A DNA stretch of 16,866 bases from CAZLBC01 sp964557575 (GTDB lineage: Bacteria; Planctomycetota; Phycisphaerae; SM23-33). The DNA is taken from contig CAZLBC010000098.1 in the NCBI GenBank assembly GCA_964557575.1, positions 1 to 16,866 on the forward strand. The letters are read 5' to 3'. The position numbers and the translations under genes are program-made. The stretch's first letter is position 1. Every line of letters starts with the position of its first letter. Positions 6,707 to 14,150 of this stretch are shown one piece after another. Below the pieces are notes generated by a model. The model searched no databases, had not been told where the DNA came from, and was given only the letters and a program-made list of their open reading frames with translations.

Positions 6707-8107
6707 ATGCTGACCCTGTACTGGAAAAACGCGACCGACAAGGTCATCGGCCCCGATCACGGCGTCGCCCCCTCCGAACTGGCCTCCGTCGACGGACGGC
6801 TCGCCGCCGCCCACGAAACGGTGGTCTCCCACTGCCGCGCCGGCCGGCTCGGATACGCAGCGCTGCCCGCCCACCCGTCCTACGCCGCGGGCGTCAAGGC
6901 GCTCGTCGAGAAGTACCGCGAAACGACCACCGACATGATCGTCCTCGGCATCGGCGGCAGCGCCCTCGGGAACATCGCCGTCCAGGCCGCCCTCAACCCC
7001 GCGACCTGGAACCTGCTCAGCGACCGGTCTCGCGGCGGCCCCCGCCTCTTCGTCCTCGACAACGTCGACCCGGCGGCGGTCGACGACGTGATGAAACTGA
7101 TCGGTCGCCGGCTGAAGACCACGCTGGTGAACGTCATCAGCAAGTCCGGTGAGACGGCCGAGACCGCCGCGGAGTTCATGGTCTTCCGTGAACTCCTGCG
7201 GGAGCGTATCGGCGACGGCTACGCCGATCGCATCGTGGCCACCACGGACGCCGAGAGGGGGACCCTGTACGATATCGCGAAGGCCGAGGGGTATGACAGA
7301 CTCGTGGTACCCGGCGACGTGGGAGGGCGGTTCAGCGTGCTCTCCCCGGTCGGCCTCTTCTCGGCGGCGATGTGCGGTATCGACATCGACGCCCTGCTCG
7401 CCGGGGCCGACTCCATGCGCCAGCGGGTCGAGGTGATGGACCTCATGCAGAACCCCGCCTGCGTGCTTGCCGCCCTGAAGTACCTGATGTTCACCGAGAA
7501 GGGCAAGCCGATGCACGTAATGATGCCCTATGCCAACCGGCTCTACCCGCTCGCCGACTGGTACCGCCAGCTCTGGGCCGAGTCGCTGGGCAAGCGGGTC
7601 GACCGGGAGGGCAACGAGATCTTCACGGGGCCGACGCCGATCAAGGCCCTCGGGACTACCGACCAGCACAGCCAGGTCCAGCTCTACCGGGAGGGCCCCA
7701 ACGACAAGTTCGTCCAGTTCCTCGCGGTCAAGAAACACCCCGTCTCGGTCCACATCCCGGACGCGTTCCCGTCGATTCCCGGCCTCTCCTACCTCGGCGG
7801 CGCCAGCCTCAACCGGCTCATGCATGCCGAGAAGACCGCCACCGAGTTCGCCCTCGCCAAGTCGCAGCGCCCCTCGGTCACCATCCGCTTCCCGGCCATC
7901 GACGCCAAGCACGTCGGCGCGTTCCTCTACCTCTACGAATTCACCACCAGCCTCATCGGCGAACTGCTGAACATCGACGCCTACGACCAGCCGGCCGTCG
8001 AGCTCGGCAAGCAGGCCACCTTCGCACTCATGGGCCGCGACGGCTGGGAGGAAACCGCCCGCGAGATAGCGCCGTTCAAGAAGACGGACAAAAAGTACCT
8101 GGCCTGA
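6707..8107 (+). CDS. pgi: Glucose-6-phosphate isomerase
   Basis: A 466-residue phosphoglucose isomerase interconverting glucose-6-phosphate and fructose-6-phosphate in glycolysis and gluconeogenesis. Visible motifs are GIGGSALG (81-88), the phosphate-binding SKSGETAET (145-153), GDVGGRFSVLSPVGL (203-217), QLWAESLGK with the catalytic Glu (about 292), GTTDQHSQVQLYREGPND with the catalytic His (about 321), and a C-terminal DAYDQPAVELGK signature with its Lys. The length matches the shorter bacterial type, below the roughly 550 residues of the E. coli form. TAGGAG lies nine bases before the ATG. The gene appears monocistronic, followed by repeat copy C; the hairpin at 8217-8234 is the only terminator-like structure nearby and lacks a T run. 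Confidence 0.97.
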   Translation: MLTLYWKNATDKVIGPDHGVAPSELASVDGRLAAAHETVVSHCRAGRLGYAALPAHPSYAAGVKALVEKYRETTTDMIVLGIGGSALGNIAVQAALNPATWNLLSDRSRGGPRLFVLDNVDPAAVDDVMKLIGRRLKTTLVNVISKSGETAETAAEFMVFRELLRERIGDGYADRIVATTDAERGTLYDIAKAEGYDRLVVPGDVGGRFSVLSPVGLFSAAMCGIDIDALLAGADSMRQRVEVMDLMQNPACVLAALKYLMFTEKGKPMHVMMPYANRLYPLADWYRQLWAESLGKRVDREGNEIFTGPTPIKALGTTDQHSQVQLYREGPNDKFVQFLAVKKHPVSVHIPDAFPSIPGLSYLGGASLNRLMHAEKTATEFALAKSQRPSVTIRFPAIDAKHVGAFLYLYEFTTSLIGELLNIDAYDQPAVELGKQATFALMGRDGWEETAREIAPFKKTDKKYLA

Positions 8108-8149
8108 GAGCGGATCTCTTCGCGCCTCTCGTCGTCAGCGTGAAAACAA

Positions 8150-8735
8150 CGGGCGCTCCATGCCCATGCCCTGTTCGGCGAACATGGTTCTTCGTCACGG
8201 CGCGCCGGTCTGCAGGCGGCCGGCCTACCGGCCGGCTTCCGCTTGCTCCGGGGCATCTGCTGACGGCATCTATAATTGAGGCTTATACTGACATCCGGGA
8301 TTCTTTCTGCTCCTGAAGTCGAAGACTGCGATCACGCAAATGACCGGCTCCGCAAGCGGGCGCGCTGTGCTTCGCGGGCGCCGGACAGTTCGGTATGTCA
8401 CCACGCAGCGTTTGAGAGTGTTGCGATCAATAGAGATCCTCAAAGTGATCCTCATGTTCCTGCGAGACCCCATGGCACGTACATGCACCTCGACACACGC
8501 GAAGCAAATGCGCACTGCTCTACTCGAAACGTTTCACGGCGACCAAAGCGGGCGTATACCTGGCCGATCAATCGTTGATGCATGATGTGGTTTGGAACGT
8601 TGCCCACGCCGGTGAGACGCGAGAGTCGAGCAGTAGCCGGCCGGTAGGCCGGCCGCTTCGTTACCGGGCGCAGGGAGTAGAATCGGCTTCGGGAAACAGG
8701 GTGGTGCAGGATGTCCGTTGTTGTTGCAAGATACG
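8150..8735. repeat. Dispersed repeat family, copy C (best preserved)
   Basis: A perfect hairpin CGGCCGG-CCTA-CCGGCCG lies at 8217-8234, and its inverted copy CGGCCGG-TAGG-CCGGCCG at 8638-8655, framing about 440 bases. Left-block sequence (TTCCGCTTGCTCCGGGGCATCTGCTGACGGC, in two parts) and the right block (8494-8715, with palindrome GAAACGTTTC at 8526-8535) match copy B; the part before the left hairpin matches copy A. The middle (about 8380-8490) is unlike B. The right end is GTTGTTGTTGCA, the point expanded into a G/T array in copy B. The outer limits are estimates. No gene is supported inside. Confidence 0.75.
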
Positions 8736-8747
8736 TCGATTGAGGCG

Positions 8748-8784
8748 TTAGAAGTGTTTTTCAGGGGGGTAAAATCGCTTCTAA
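8748..8784. other. Small inverted repeat downstream of repeat copy C
   Basis: TTAGAAG (8748-8754) and CTTCTAA (8778-8784) form a perfect 7-bp inverted repeat with a 23-base loop containing a G6 run. There is no T tract, so it is a weak terminator candidate. The rest of the gap to 8964 shows no gene. Confidence 0.3.
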
Positions 8785-8964
8785 GGGCCGAATATCGCCC
8801 GAAAATGCATGTAAGATACTGCAAATAAACAAGATGCTGTGGTCCGACCCCGTGTTCCGTATTCAGCACAGGCCCAACCCTCTATTCCAATGGCACGATA
8901 TTGAGATGAAAATAATAATACTGTAGGATAAGGATATGAAGACGGTATACATTGAGGATGCGCC

Positions 8965-9153
8965 ATGACCGACTCGACATTGCAACGGGTGTGGGATTCG
9001 AGGGAGACGATCTCACGCCGGTGTGATTACGATGCTCGAAAGCTCGTTGAGTATTATCAAGCCCGGCGGCAAAAAGCCGTTGAGCAATCACATACCGCGG
9101 GGACCCCCCCGACCGACGAGTCGTTCGGCAGAGAAGAGCAATCGAAAACATAA
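8965..9153 (+). CDS. Small hypothetical protein (62 residues)
   Basis: The frame starts at an ATG with GAGG seven bases upstream. The sequence has a RVWDSRETISRR helix, then YDARKLVEYYQARRQKAVE, then a polar tail. That layout, two short charged helices with a YD..K/R...Y pattern, resembles short conserved proteins found beside mobile or toxin-antitoxin genes in cyanobacteria and planctomycetes. No named family can be assigned. Its stop lies 42 bases from the convergent URO-D-like gene, and nothing partner-like is next to it. It could also be a chance frame, but composition, start context and helix pattern favour a real gene. Confidence 0.55.
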   Translation: MTDSTLQRVWDSRETISRRCDYDARKLVEYYQARRQKAVEQSHTAGTPPTDESFGREEQSKT

Positions 9154-9195
9154 TCGCCATCGCGGCGCGCCCCCGGCCGGTTTGGATACCGTTTC

Positions 9196-10188
9196 CTACC
9201 GCAGCGGTTCGCAGAGGGCCTTGAGGTTCTCGACCGGCGTCCCGGGCGGGATCTCGCAGCCGGCCATGGGCATGTACGGGTCGCCGGCGAGGTCGTAGAC
9301 CCGCCGCAGCGACTCCCTGATCTTCTCGGGCGTCCCGCGCAGGACGGCCTCGGACGGGTCGATATTGCCCGCGATCGCCGTCTTTGTGCCCATCTTCTCG
9401 CGCACGGTCTGAACGTCGACCATGTGGTCGACGTCGAGGACGTCGATCGGCAGCTCCGAGAGCCCGTCGAGGAGGTGGTGGATGTCGCCGCAGATGTGGA
9501 CCTTCACCTGGGCCCCCATCTCCCTGACGGCCTCGAAGAGGATCTTTTCCCGCGGCCGGATCAGGGACTCGTAGACGTCCGGGGAGACCTGGCTGCAGAT
9601 CGCGTCGCCGATCCCCACCGTGTCGCAGCCGGCCGCGACCTGGGCCCGGGCGAACGCGATCCCGACCGCGATACACCGGTCCATCAGCTCTTCGGCGAAG
9701 GGGGGGTCGAGGACCAGGTCCATCATGAAGTTCGACTCCCCCCGGAGGTCGCCGGCCTCCGCCGCCGGTCCCTCGATCCACCCGAGGATCGAGTACTCCC
9801 CGCCCCGGCGTTCCTTAAAGAGGCGGGCGGCGTCGACCCGGTCCCGCATCCGTTCGCTGGTCTGCGGGTCGGGGGCGGCGAGGACCGCCAGGTCTTTCGT
9901 GTCCGCCAGGGGCCGGGTCGACCGCGGGCAGGCGTTTTCCTGGTAGGTCACCGTGCCGCCGAAGCCCTGGGTTTCCCGGAACGGGTCGGAGATGCAACTG
10001 AGCTGGTCGAACCCGAAGTCCTCCGCGCAGCGGATGTTGGCCTCCACCAGCGTGCGGTGATCCGACGCGAACGCGGCGTAGTTCGAGCCGATGTATTCGG
10101 CGGCGTACTGCATCAGAATCGGCACCCGCGGGGGGAAGTCGACCGCCCGCCCCTCCAGCATGCCGGTGTAGCGATCGTAACCGTTCAT
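9196..10188 (-). CDS. URO-D/MtaA-family protein (methyltransferase-like)
   Basis: A 330-residue protein of the uroporphyrinogen decarboxylase-like superfamily, which includes true HemE and zinc-dependent methylcobamide methyltransferases (MtaA, CmuA). It has the HxCG motif HICGD (His231, Cys233) and a downstream Cys311 in GCEIPPGTPVEN, the zinc-ligand layout of the methyltransferase branch. Other family features are GIGDAICSQVSPDVYESLIRP (192-212) and TAIAGNIDPSE (270-280). The HemE N-terminal Arg signature is not seen. AGGAGG precedes the ATG at 10188. It starts 20 bases after the Gfo/Idh/MocA gene stop, so the two are co-transcribed. Genes of this type are common in planctomycete and lentisphaere carbohydrate clusters, with unknown substrate. 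No corrinoid protein or partner methyltransferase is present here, so a heme role is unlikely and the real reaction is open. Confidence 0.9.
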   Translation of the reverse strand: MNGYDRYTGMLEGRAVDFPPRVPILMQYAAEYIGSNYAAFASDHRTLVEANIRCAEDFGFDQLSCISDPFRETQGFGGTVTYQENACPRSTRPLADTKDLAVLAAPDPQTSERMRDRVDAARLFKERRGGEYSILGWIEGPAAEAGDLRGESNFMMDLVLDPPFAEELMDRCIAVGIAFARAQVAAGCDTVGIGDAICSQVSPDVYESLIRPREKILFEAVREMGAQVKVHICGDIHHLLDGLSELPIDVLDVDHMVDVQTVREKMGTKTAIAGNIDPSEAVLRGTPEKIRESLRRVYDLAGDPYMPMAGCEIPPGTPVENLKALCEPLR

Positions 10189-10208
10189 CGCGCGATCCTC
10201 CTCGTTTC

Positions 10209-11564
10209 TCAACCCAGCGACCAGCCGTCCCGGTACTCCCGGCCGACCATCTTCGTCGCCGCGCCGTCGCCGGCAAAGACCATCTTCCCGCCGTCCCACT
10301 TCAGTTGCCGGCCCGGGAAGCGCTTGGCGACGTTGCCGAGCTGGCAGATCTCCGTCAGGGGACCGGAGAAGCTGAAATCGGCGCAGGCCCGCCTGCCCTC
10401 CCGCGCGGCCCGGGCCCAGTCCTGCTGGATCGAACAGCCCACCCGCGGCAGCGTTTTCGCCGGTCGCCGGTAGGATTTCATCAGCTCGTCGGGCATGAGG
10501 ACCGGGTGATTGGCGTATATCCCGCACATCAGCTTGCCCTTCGTGCCCTCGAAGATCGCCCCGCCCCCGCGGTCGCCCATCCGCCGGCCCGCCGGCAGCT
10601 CTTTCGGGCGCGGCGGCTCGGACCCCTCCCGCCAGGTGAGTGTCACCGGCGGCATGCCGTCCCGCGCCCCGAACCGGTAGGTCACCACCGCCGCCGCCGG
10701 GTGCACCTCGTCGTTGCCGCCCGTGCAGGTCGCCTCGATCGTCTCGGGATGCCCGAGCTTCAGGGCGAAGACCACCGGGTCGAGCGTGTGCGCACCGCGG
10801 TCGCCCATCATCCCCGAACCGAAGTCCCACCAGCATCGCCAGACCTTCGGGTGGTAGCAGGAGTGGTAGGGCCGCAGGGGGGCCGGCCCGAGCCAGACGT
10901 CCCAGTCGAGGTGATCCGGCACCGGCTGTTCCTCTTTCGGGCGGTCGGAGAGCGGCGAACTCCACCAGGTGTGGCCGTGGGGCGCGTAGGAGAGGCTGCA
11001 CCAGGCCTCGACCGAGCGGACCGCGCCGACGGCCCCGTCCCGGATCCACTCGGCGATCAGCCGCAGCCCCTCGCTGGCGTGGCCCTGGATGCCCATCTGG
11101 GTCGCCACGCCCGCATCGGCCGCCGCCGTCGCGAGGGCCCGCGCCTCCCGCACGTTGTGCGTCAGGGGTTTCTGGCAGAAGACGTGCTTGCCGGCCTTGA
11201 TCGCGGCCATCGCGATCACCGCGTGGGTGTGGTCCGGCGTCGCGATCACCACGGCGTCGAGGTCCTTCTGCTTCTCGAGCATCACCCGGTAATCGGTGTA
11301 CCGCGCCGCCTTCGGGTACCGCTTGAAGACCTTCCCGACGTACCGGTGGTCGACATCGCAGATCGCGACGATGTTCTCCTGCCGCTCGAGGTTCCGCAGG
11401 TCGCTGAAGCCCTTGCCCCCGACGCCCACCCCCGCGACGTGGAGCTTGTCGCTCGGTGAGGTGTGCCGCGGGGCGCCCAGCACAAAAGCGGGCACCACGG
11501 CGGGAATCGCCGCCGCCGCCCCGGCCTGCAGGGCCGTTCTCCTGGAAATCGCGTGTTCGCTCAT
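10209..11564 (-). CDS. Gfo/Idh/MocA family oxidoreductase with Tat signal
   Basis: A 451-residue NAD(P)-dependent dehydrogenase-like protein. Residues 1-31 form a twin-arginine signal (SRRTALQAG, Arg8-Arg9, then an Ala-rich core ending near LGAP), so it is exported folded. A Rossmann start VAGVGVGGKGFSDL (about 43-56) is followed by AICDVD, VVIATPDHTHAVIA and the family's KP motif as HVFCQKPLTHN, keeping the Lys. GDRGAHTLDPVVFAL carries the conserved His and Asp. The C-terminal part (about 340-451) matches the planctomycete form of the family. Substrates are usually sugars, sugar acids or inositols; this one cannot be identified. GGGAG lies before the ATG at 11564. It heads a two-gene unit with the URO-D-like gene and is divergent from the AraC gene, its likely regulator. 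Confidence 0.95.
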   Translation of the reverse strand: MSEHAISRRTALQAGAAAAIPAVVPAFVLGAPRHTSPSDKLHVAGVGVGGKGFSDLRNLERQENIVAICDVDHRYVGKVFKRYPKAARYTDYRVMLEKQKDLDAVVIATPDHTHAVIAMAAIKAGKHVFCQKPLTHNVREARALATAAADAGVATQMGIQGHASEGLRLIAEWIRDGAVGAVRSVEAWCSLSYAPHGHTWWSSPLSDRPKEEQPVPDHLDWDVWLGPAPLRPYHSCYHPKVWRCWWDFGSGMMGDRGAHTLDPVVFALKLGHPETIEATCTGGNDEVHPAAAVVTYRFGARDGMPPVTLTWREGSEPPRPKELPAGRRMGDRGGGAIFEGTKGKLMCGIYANHPVLMPDELMKSYRRPAKTLPRVGCSIQQDWARAAREGRRACADFSFSGPLTEICQLGNVAKRFPGRQLKWDGGKMVFAGDGAATKMVGREYRDGWSLG

Positions 11565-11634
11565 GATCGGCTCCCGGAAAAGAGGTTTGAATTCGGCCTG
11601 TCATCGTACCATTCGGCGGTGTTATTTCTGCGCG

Positions 11635-11708
11635 TATTTTTGCATAATCTGGTACTATTATGCTATTTTTACTGCAATATACCTCCTGAAAAGGTAAAAT
11701 AGTATACA
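11635..11708. promoter_or_regulatory. Divergent promoter/operator region between the oxidoreductase and araC-type genes
   Basis: This AT-rich island lies between GC-rich genes. A perfect inverted repeat GCATAAT (11642-11648), 8 bases, ATTATGC (11657-11663) is a good operator candidate. TATTTTT occurs at 11635-11641 and 11664-11670, bracketing it at 29-bp spacing. Rightward boxes include TTGCAT (11640-11645) with TATTTT after 18 bases. TATACA at 11703-11708 sits about eight bases before the AraC ATG, which has no ribosome-binding site, so a leaderless transcript is possible. None of these boxes is strong enough to fix a start. Confidence 0.45.
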
Positions 11709-11716
11709 CCGCACCC

Positions 11717-12565
11717 ATGAAACCGGTATACGAAAAGGTCCCGAACAGCCCGGAGTCGTCGTTCTGCTGCTACCTGCGGAAGGCCCCCGCGTTCCCCTTC
11801 GAGTGGCACTACCACCCCGAGTACGAACTGACGGCGATCCTGGCCGGCACCGGCCGGCGGCTGGTCGGCGACAGCGCGGCCGATTTCCGCCCGGGCGACC
11901 TGGTCCTGGTGGGCCCGGACCTGCCCCACACCTGGCATTCGTCGGTCCCCGGCCCCGGCGGGGACTGCGCGGCGGTGGTCGTCCAGTTTGCCGGCGGGTT
12001 CCTCGGGGCCGGCTTCTTCGACCGCGTCGAGATGCGGGGCCCGGCTGGCCTGCTGGCCGGCGCCGACCGGGGCCTGGTCTTCGGCCGCCGGACCTGGCGG
12101 CAGGTCGAAGACGCGGTCGGGCGGCTGGTCGCGACCCGGGGCTTCGAGCGGTTGATCGGGCTCCTGCGGATCCTCCGGCAGCTCTCCTCGGCCCCGGACG
12201 CCCGGCCGCTGTCGGGGGCGGCGGTGAAGGGCCGGGCCGGCGACCGGGAGCGGTTCAACGAGGTCTTCCGGTTCCTGTCGGCCAACCTCGACCGCCGCAT
12301 CACGCGGGCCGAGGCCGCCGCCGCGGCCGGCATGAGCCCCTCGAACTTCAGCCGGTTCTTCAAGCGGGTCTGCGGCCGGGGTTTCGTCACCTGCCTCAAC
12401 GAGCTGCGGGTCTCCCGGGCCTGCGGGCAGCTCGCCGAGACCGACCGGGGGATCGCCGAAATATGTTTCGCCGCGGGTTTCAGAAACGTCTCCAATTTCA
12501 ACCGGCAATTTCGTAAAATAAAGGGCTGCTGTCCGAAGGACTACCGCGCCGAATTCACCGAATGA
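11717..12565 (+). CDS. AraC family transcriptional regulator with cupin sensor
   Basis: A 282-residue regulator. The N-terminal half is a cupin-like ligand domain (HYHPEYELTAILAGTGRRL at 31-49, then DFRPGDLVLVGPDLPHTW at 56-73). The C-terminal half is a double helix-turn-helix AraC domain: ITRAEAAAAAGMSPSNFSRFF (195-215) and IAEICFAAGFRNVSNFNRQF (246-265), ending GCCPKDYR. The family usually senses sugars or sugar acids and activates neighbouring catabolic genes. The start at 11717 has no Shine-Dalgarno but follows a TATACA box closely, as in leaderless mRNAs. It is divergent from the oxidoreductase/URO-D unit and 12 bases upstream of the DUF1080 gene. It probably controls both units through the shared AT-rich region. 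Confidence 0.95.
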   Translation: MKPVYEKVPNSPESSFCCYLRKAPAFPFEWHYHPEYELTAILAGTGRRLVGDSAADFRPGDLVLVGPDLPHTWHSSVPGPGGDCAAVVVQFAGGFLGAGFFDRVEMRGPAGLLAGADRGLVFGRRTWRQVEDAVGRLVATRGFERLIGLLRILRQLSSAPDARPLSGAAVKGRAGDRERFNEVFRFLSANLDRRITRAEAAAAAGMSPSNFSRFFKRVCGRGFVTCLNELRVSRACGQLAETDRGIAEICFAAGFRNVSNFNRQFRKIKGCCPKDYRAEFTE

Positions 12566-12577
12566 AGGAGAAGCGAC

Positions 12578-13303
12578 ATGCGCACCGCCGTGACGATCGT
12601 ACTCGCCGCCGCCCTGGCCGGCTGCGGCACACCGGATACCGAAAAGGGCGACAACAACGGAGACACGGAGACGCGGCCCGCGACGCAGCCGGCCGCGCAG
12701 GCCGCATCCGCGGCCCCGGACCTGACGAAGCTGGAGGTCGGCGAGGAGGTGACGCTCTTCAACGGCACGGACCTGACCGGCTGGCGGCTCGTCAAGGAGA
12801 TCTTCTTCGACCGCCCGGGCCCGGTGACGGTGAAGGACGGGAACCTGGTCCTCGGCAAGGGCGAGGACCTGACGGGCGTCGCCTGGAAAGGACCGGTGCT
12901 CCGCGACGGCTACGAGATCTCCTTCGAGGCCCGCCGGGTCGAGGGGATGGATTTCTTCTGCGGGTTCACCTTCCCCGTCGGCACGGGCGACCTGACGCTC
13001 ATCCTGGGCGGCTGGGGCGGCTGCGTGATCGGCCTGACGGCCATCGACTCGTTCTCCGCGGCCGAGAACGAGACGACCCGGAGCCGCGAGTTCGAGCTCA
13101 AGAAGTGGTACCCGGTGCGGGTCCGCGTCGCCGACGACTCCATCCAAGTCTTCCTGGAGGGGGAGAAAATCATCGACCAGGAGCGGACCGGCCACCAGTT
13201 CGAGGTCTGGCCCCAGATGGAGGAGGCCCGTCCCCTGAGCTTCAGCACCTACGCCACGGTCGGTGAGTACCGCAACATCGTCTACAAGCGCCTGACGGAC
13301 TGA
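12578..13303 (+). CDS. DUF1080 (3-keto-disaccharide hydrolase-type) lipoprotein
   Basis: A 241-residue predicted lipoprotein. The signal peptide ends in lipobox LAGC (13-16), and residues 17-47 are a Thr/Ala/Gln-rich linker. DUF1080 starts near residue 55 with the hallmark VTLFNGTDLTGWRLV and ends with a beta-strand GEYRNIVYKRL. The domain has a concanavalin-like fold; some members hydrolyse 3-keto-glycosides, while others only bind carbohydrate. AAGGAG precedes the ATG, 12 bases after the AraC stop, so they form an operon. Together with the divergent Gfo/Idh/MocA gene it suggests oxidation and cleavage of a sugar at or outside the cytoplasmic membrane. That pathway is inferred from gene families, not shown by the sequence. 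Confidence 0.92.
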   Translation: MRTAVTIVLAAALAGCGTPDTEKGDNNGDTETRPATQPAAQAASAAPDLTKLEVGEEVTLFNGTDLTGWRLVKEIFFDRPGPVTVKDGNLVLGKGEDLTGVAWKGPVLRDGYEISFEARRVEGMDFFCGFTFPVGTGDLTLILGGWGGCVIGLTAIDSFSAAENETTRSREFELKKWYPVRVRVADDSIQVFLEGEKIIDQERTGHQFEVWPQMEEARPLSFSTYATVGEYRNIVYKRLTD

Positions 13304-13349
13304 GGGGGTTTTCGCGCCCTGCGTCGTTGGCCTGCGTCGCATTTCATGG

Positions 13350-13370
13350 TATATATCATAATATATATCA
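13350..13370 (+). promoter_or_regulatory. Direct-repeat operator/promoter candidate of vapBC
   Basis: TATATATCA occurs at 13350-13358 and again at 13362-13370, a perfect 9-bp repeat with a 12-bp period, directly before the AAGGAG and start of vapB. The pure A/T core stands out against GC-rich flanks. VapBC complexes usually repress their own promoter through such repeats. Confidence 0.5.
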
Positions 13371-13383
13371 CAAGGAGCGCGCG

Positions 13384-13614
13384 ATGAAAACGGCGAAACT
13401 GTTCACCAACGGGCGCAGCCAGGCGGTGCGCCTGCCGAAGGAATTCCGATTCGATGCCGACGAGGTGTATATCAGGAAATACGAGAACATCCTTATCCTG
13501 TACGCGAAAGGGGATCCCTGGGCGCCGCTGCTGAATTCCCTCGGCAGGTTCACGGACGATTTCATGGAAGACCGCAGCCAGCCGGCCGACCACCAGGCGC
13601 GTCAAGGCCTGTAA
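13384..13614 (+). CDS. vapB: VapB-type antitoxin (AbrB fold)
   Basis: A 76-residue antitoxin. Residues 1-45 are an AbrB/SpoVT-like swapped-hairpin DNA-binding domain with the typical AKLFTNGRSQAVRLPKEFRF start. The C-terminal part (about 46-76) contains the DPWAPLLNSLGRFTDDFM segment expected to wrap the toxin. The ATG at 13384 is chosen because AAGGAG precedes it and the domain begins there; an ATG at 13327 would lie inside the promoter. The stop overlaps the toxin start by one base (TAATG), giving translational coupling. It should neutralise the next gene's product and repress the operon through the repeat at 13350-13370. Confidence 0.93.
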   Translation: MKTAKLFTNGRSQAVRLPKEFRFDADEVYIRKYENILILYAKGDPWAPLLNSLGRFTDDFMEDRSQPADHQARQGL

Positions 13615-14015
13615 TGAAATACATGCTCGATACGAACGTGTGTGTCGATCTGATCAGAAACTGCCGGCCGACGGTGGTCAACAGATTGCGCGCACTCCAC
13701 CCCGACGCGGTGTGCATTTCGGCGGTGACGCTGAGCGAGCTCGAGTACGGCGCGGCCCGCAGCGCCGATCCCGCAAGGAACCGGTTGCTGACGGCGGAGT
13801 TCATAACGCCGCTGGATATACGCGCCTACGACGACGCCGTCGGCCCGAGTTACGGCCGTGTCAGGGCGGAACTCGAGGCCCGCGGCGAGCCGATCGGACC
13901 GCTGGACACGATGATCGCGGCCCACGCGTTGTCGCTGGGCCTGGTGCTCGTCACGAATAATGAAAGGGAGTTTCGGCGCGTGCCCGGCCTGCGGGTGGAG
14001 AACTGGGCCGGGTGA
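13614..14015 (+). CDS. vapC: VapC-type PIN domain ribonuclease toxin
   Basis: A 133-residue PIN domain protein. The acidic metal-binding residues are all present: Asp6 in MLDTN, Glu42 in SELEYG, Asp98 in LDTMIAAHAL, and the TNNEREF motif at 114-120. Length and motif order match VapC, which cleaves tRNA or rRNA when released from VapB. Translation starts at the ATG overlapping the antitoxin stop. The pair appears complete. The RNA target cannot be read from sequence. No terminator is evident in the 135 bases that follow. Confidence 0.95.
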   Translation: MKYMLDTNVCVDLIRNCRPTVVNRLRALHPDAVCISAVTLSELEYGAARSADPARNRLLTAEFITPLDIRAYDDAVGPSYGRVRAELEARGEPIGPLDTMIAAHALSLGLVLVTNNEREFRRVPGLRVENWAG

Positions 14016-14150
14016 CAGGGGGATCAGATCGAGCTTCCGCCGTCCGGCCGGCGTACGCGGAGGAAGTGGGTCCGCTTGTTCATGGGCTTCCTGAGGATCG
14101 CGCGAATGCGCCGGCGCTCGTCGTCGTCCGGCGGCGAATGTTCTTTCAGG

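Noticed and set aside
6668..7912. A 414-codon minus-strand frame antisense to pgi
   Set aside because: It mirrors pgi codons and has no recognisable domain. pgi on the plus strand is complete.
4693..8585. Similar short plus-strand frames inside repeat copies B (4693-4926) and C (8340-8585)
   Set aside because: Their ends look alike as protein, but DNA differences do not favour third codon positions, and the middles cannot be aligned as protein. The likeness follows from DNA repeat conservation.
9196..11718. An 840-codon minus-strand frame covering both the URO-D-like gene and the oxidoreductase region
   Set aside because: The true URO-D start is at 10188, with AGGAGG. Upstream of it this frame is an out-of-frame reading of the oxidoreductase gene, full of Arg/Gly/Pro.
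11669..13342. A 557-codon minus-strand frame antisense to the AraC and DUF1080 genes
   Set aside because: It is a by-product of GC-rich codon usage. It has no domain pattern, while the plus-strand genes show full family motifs.
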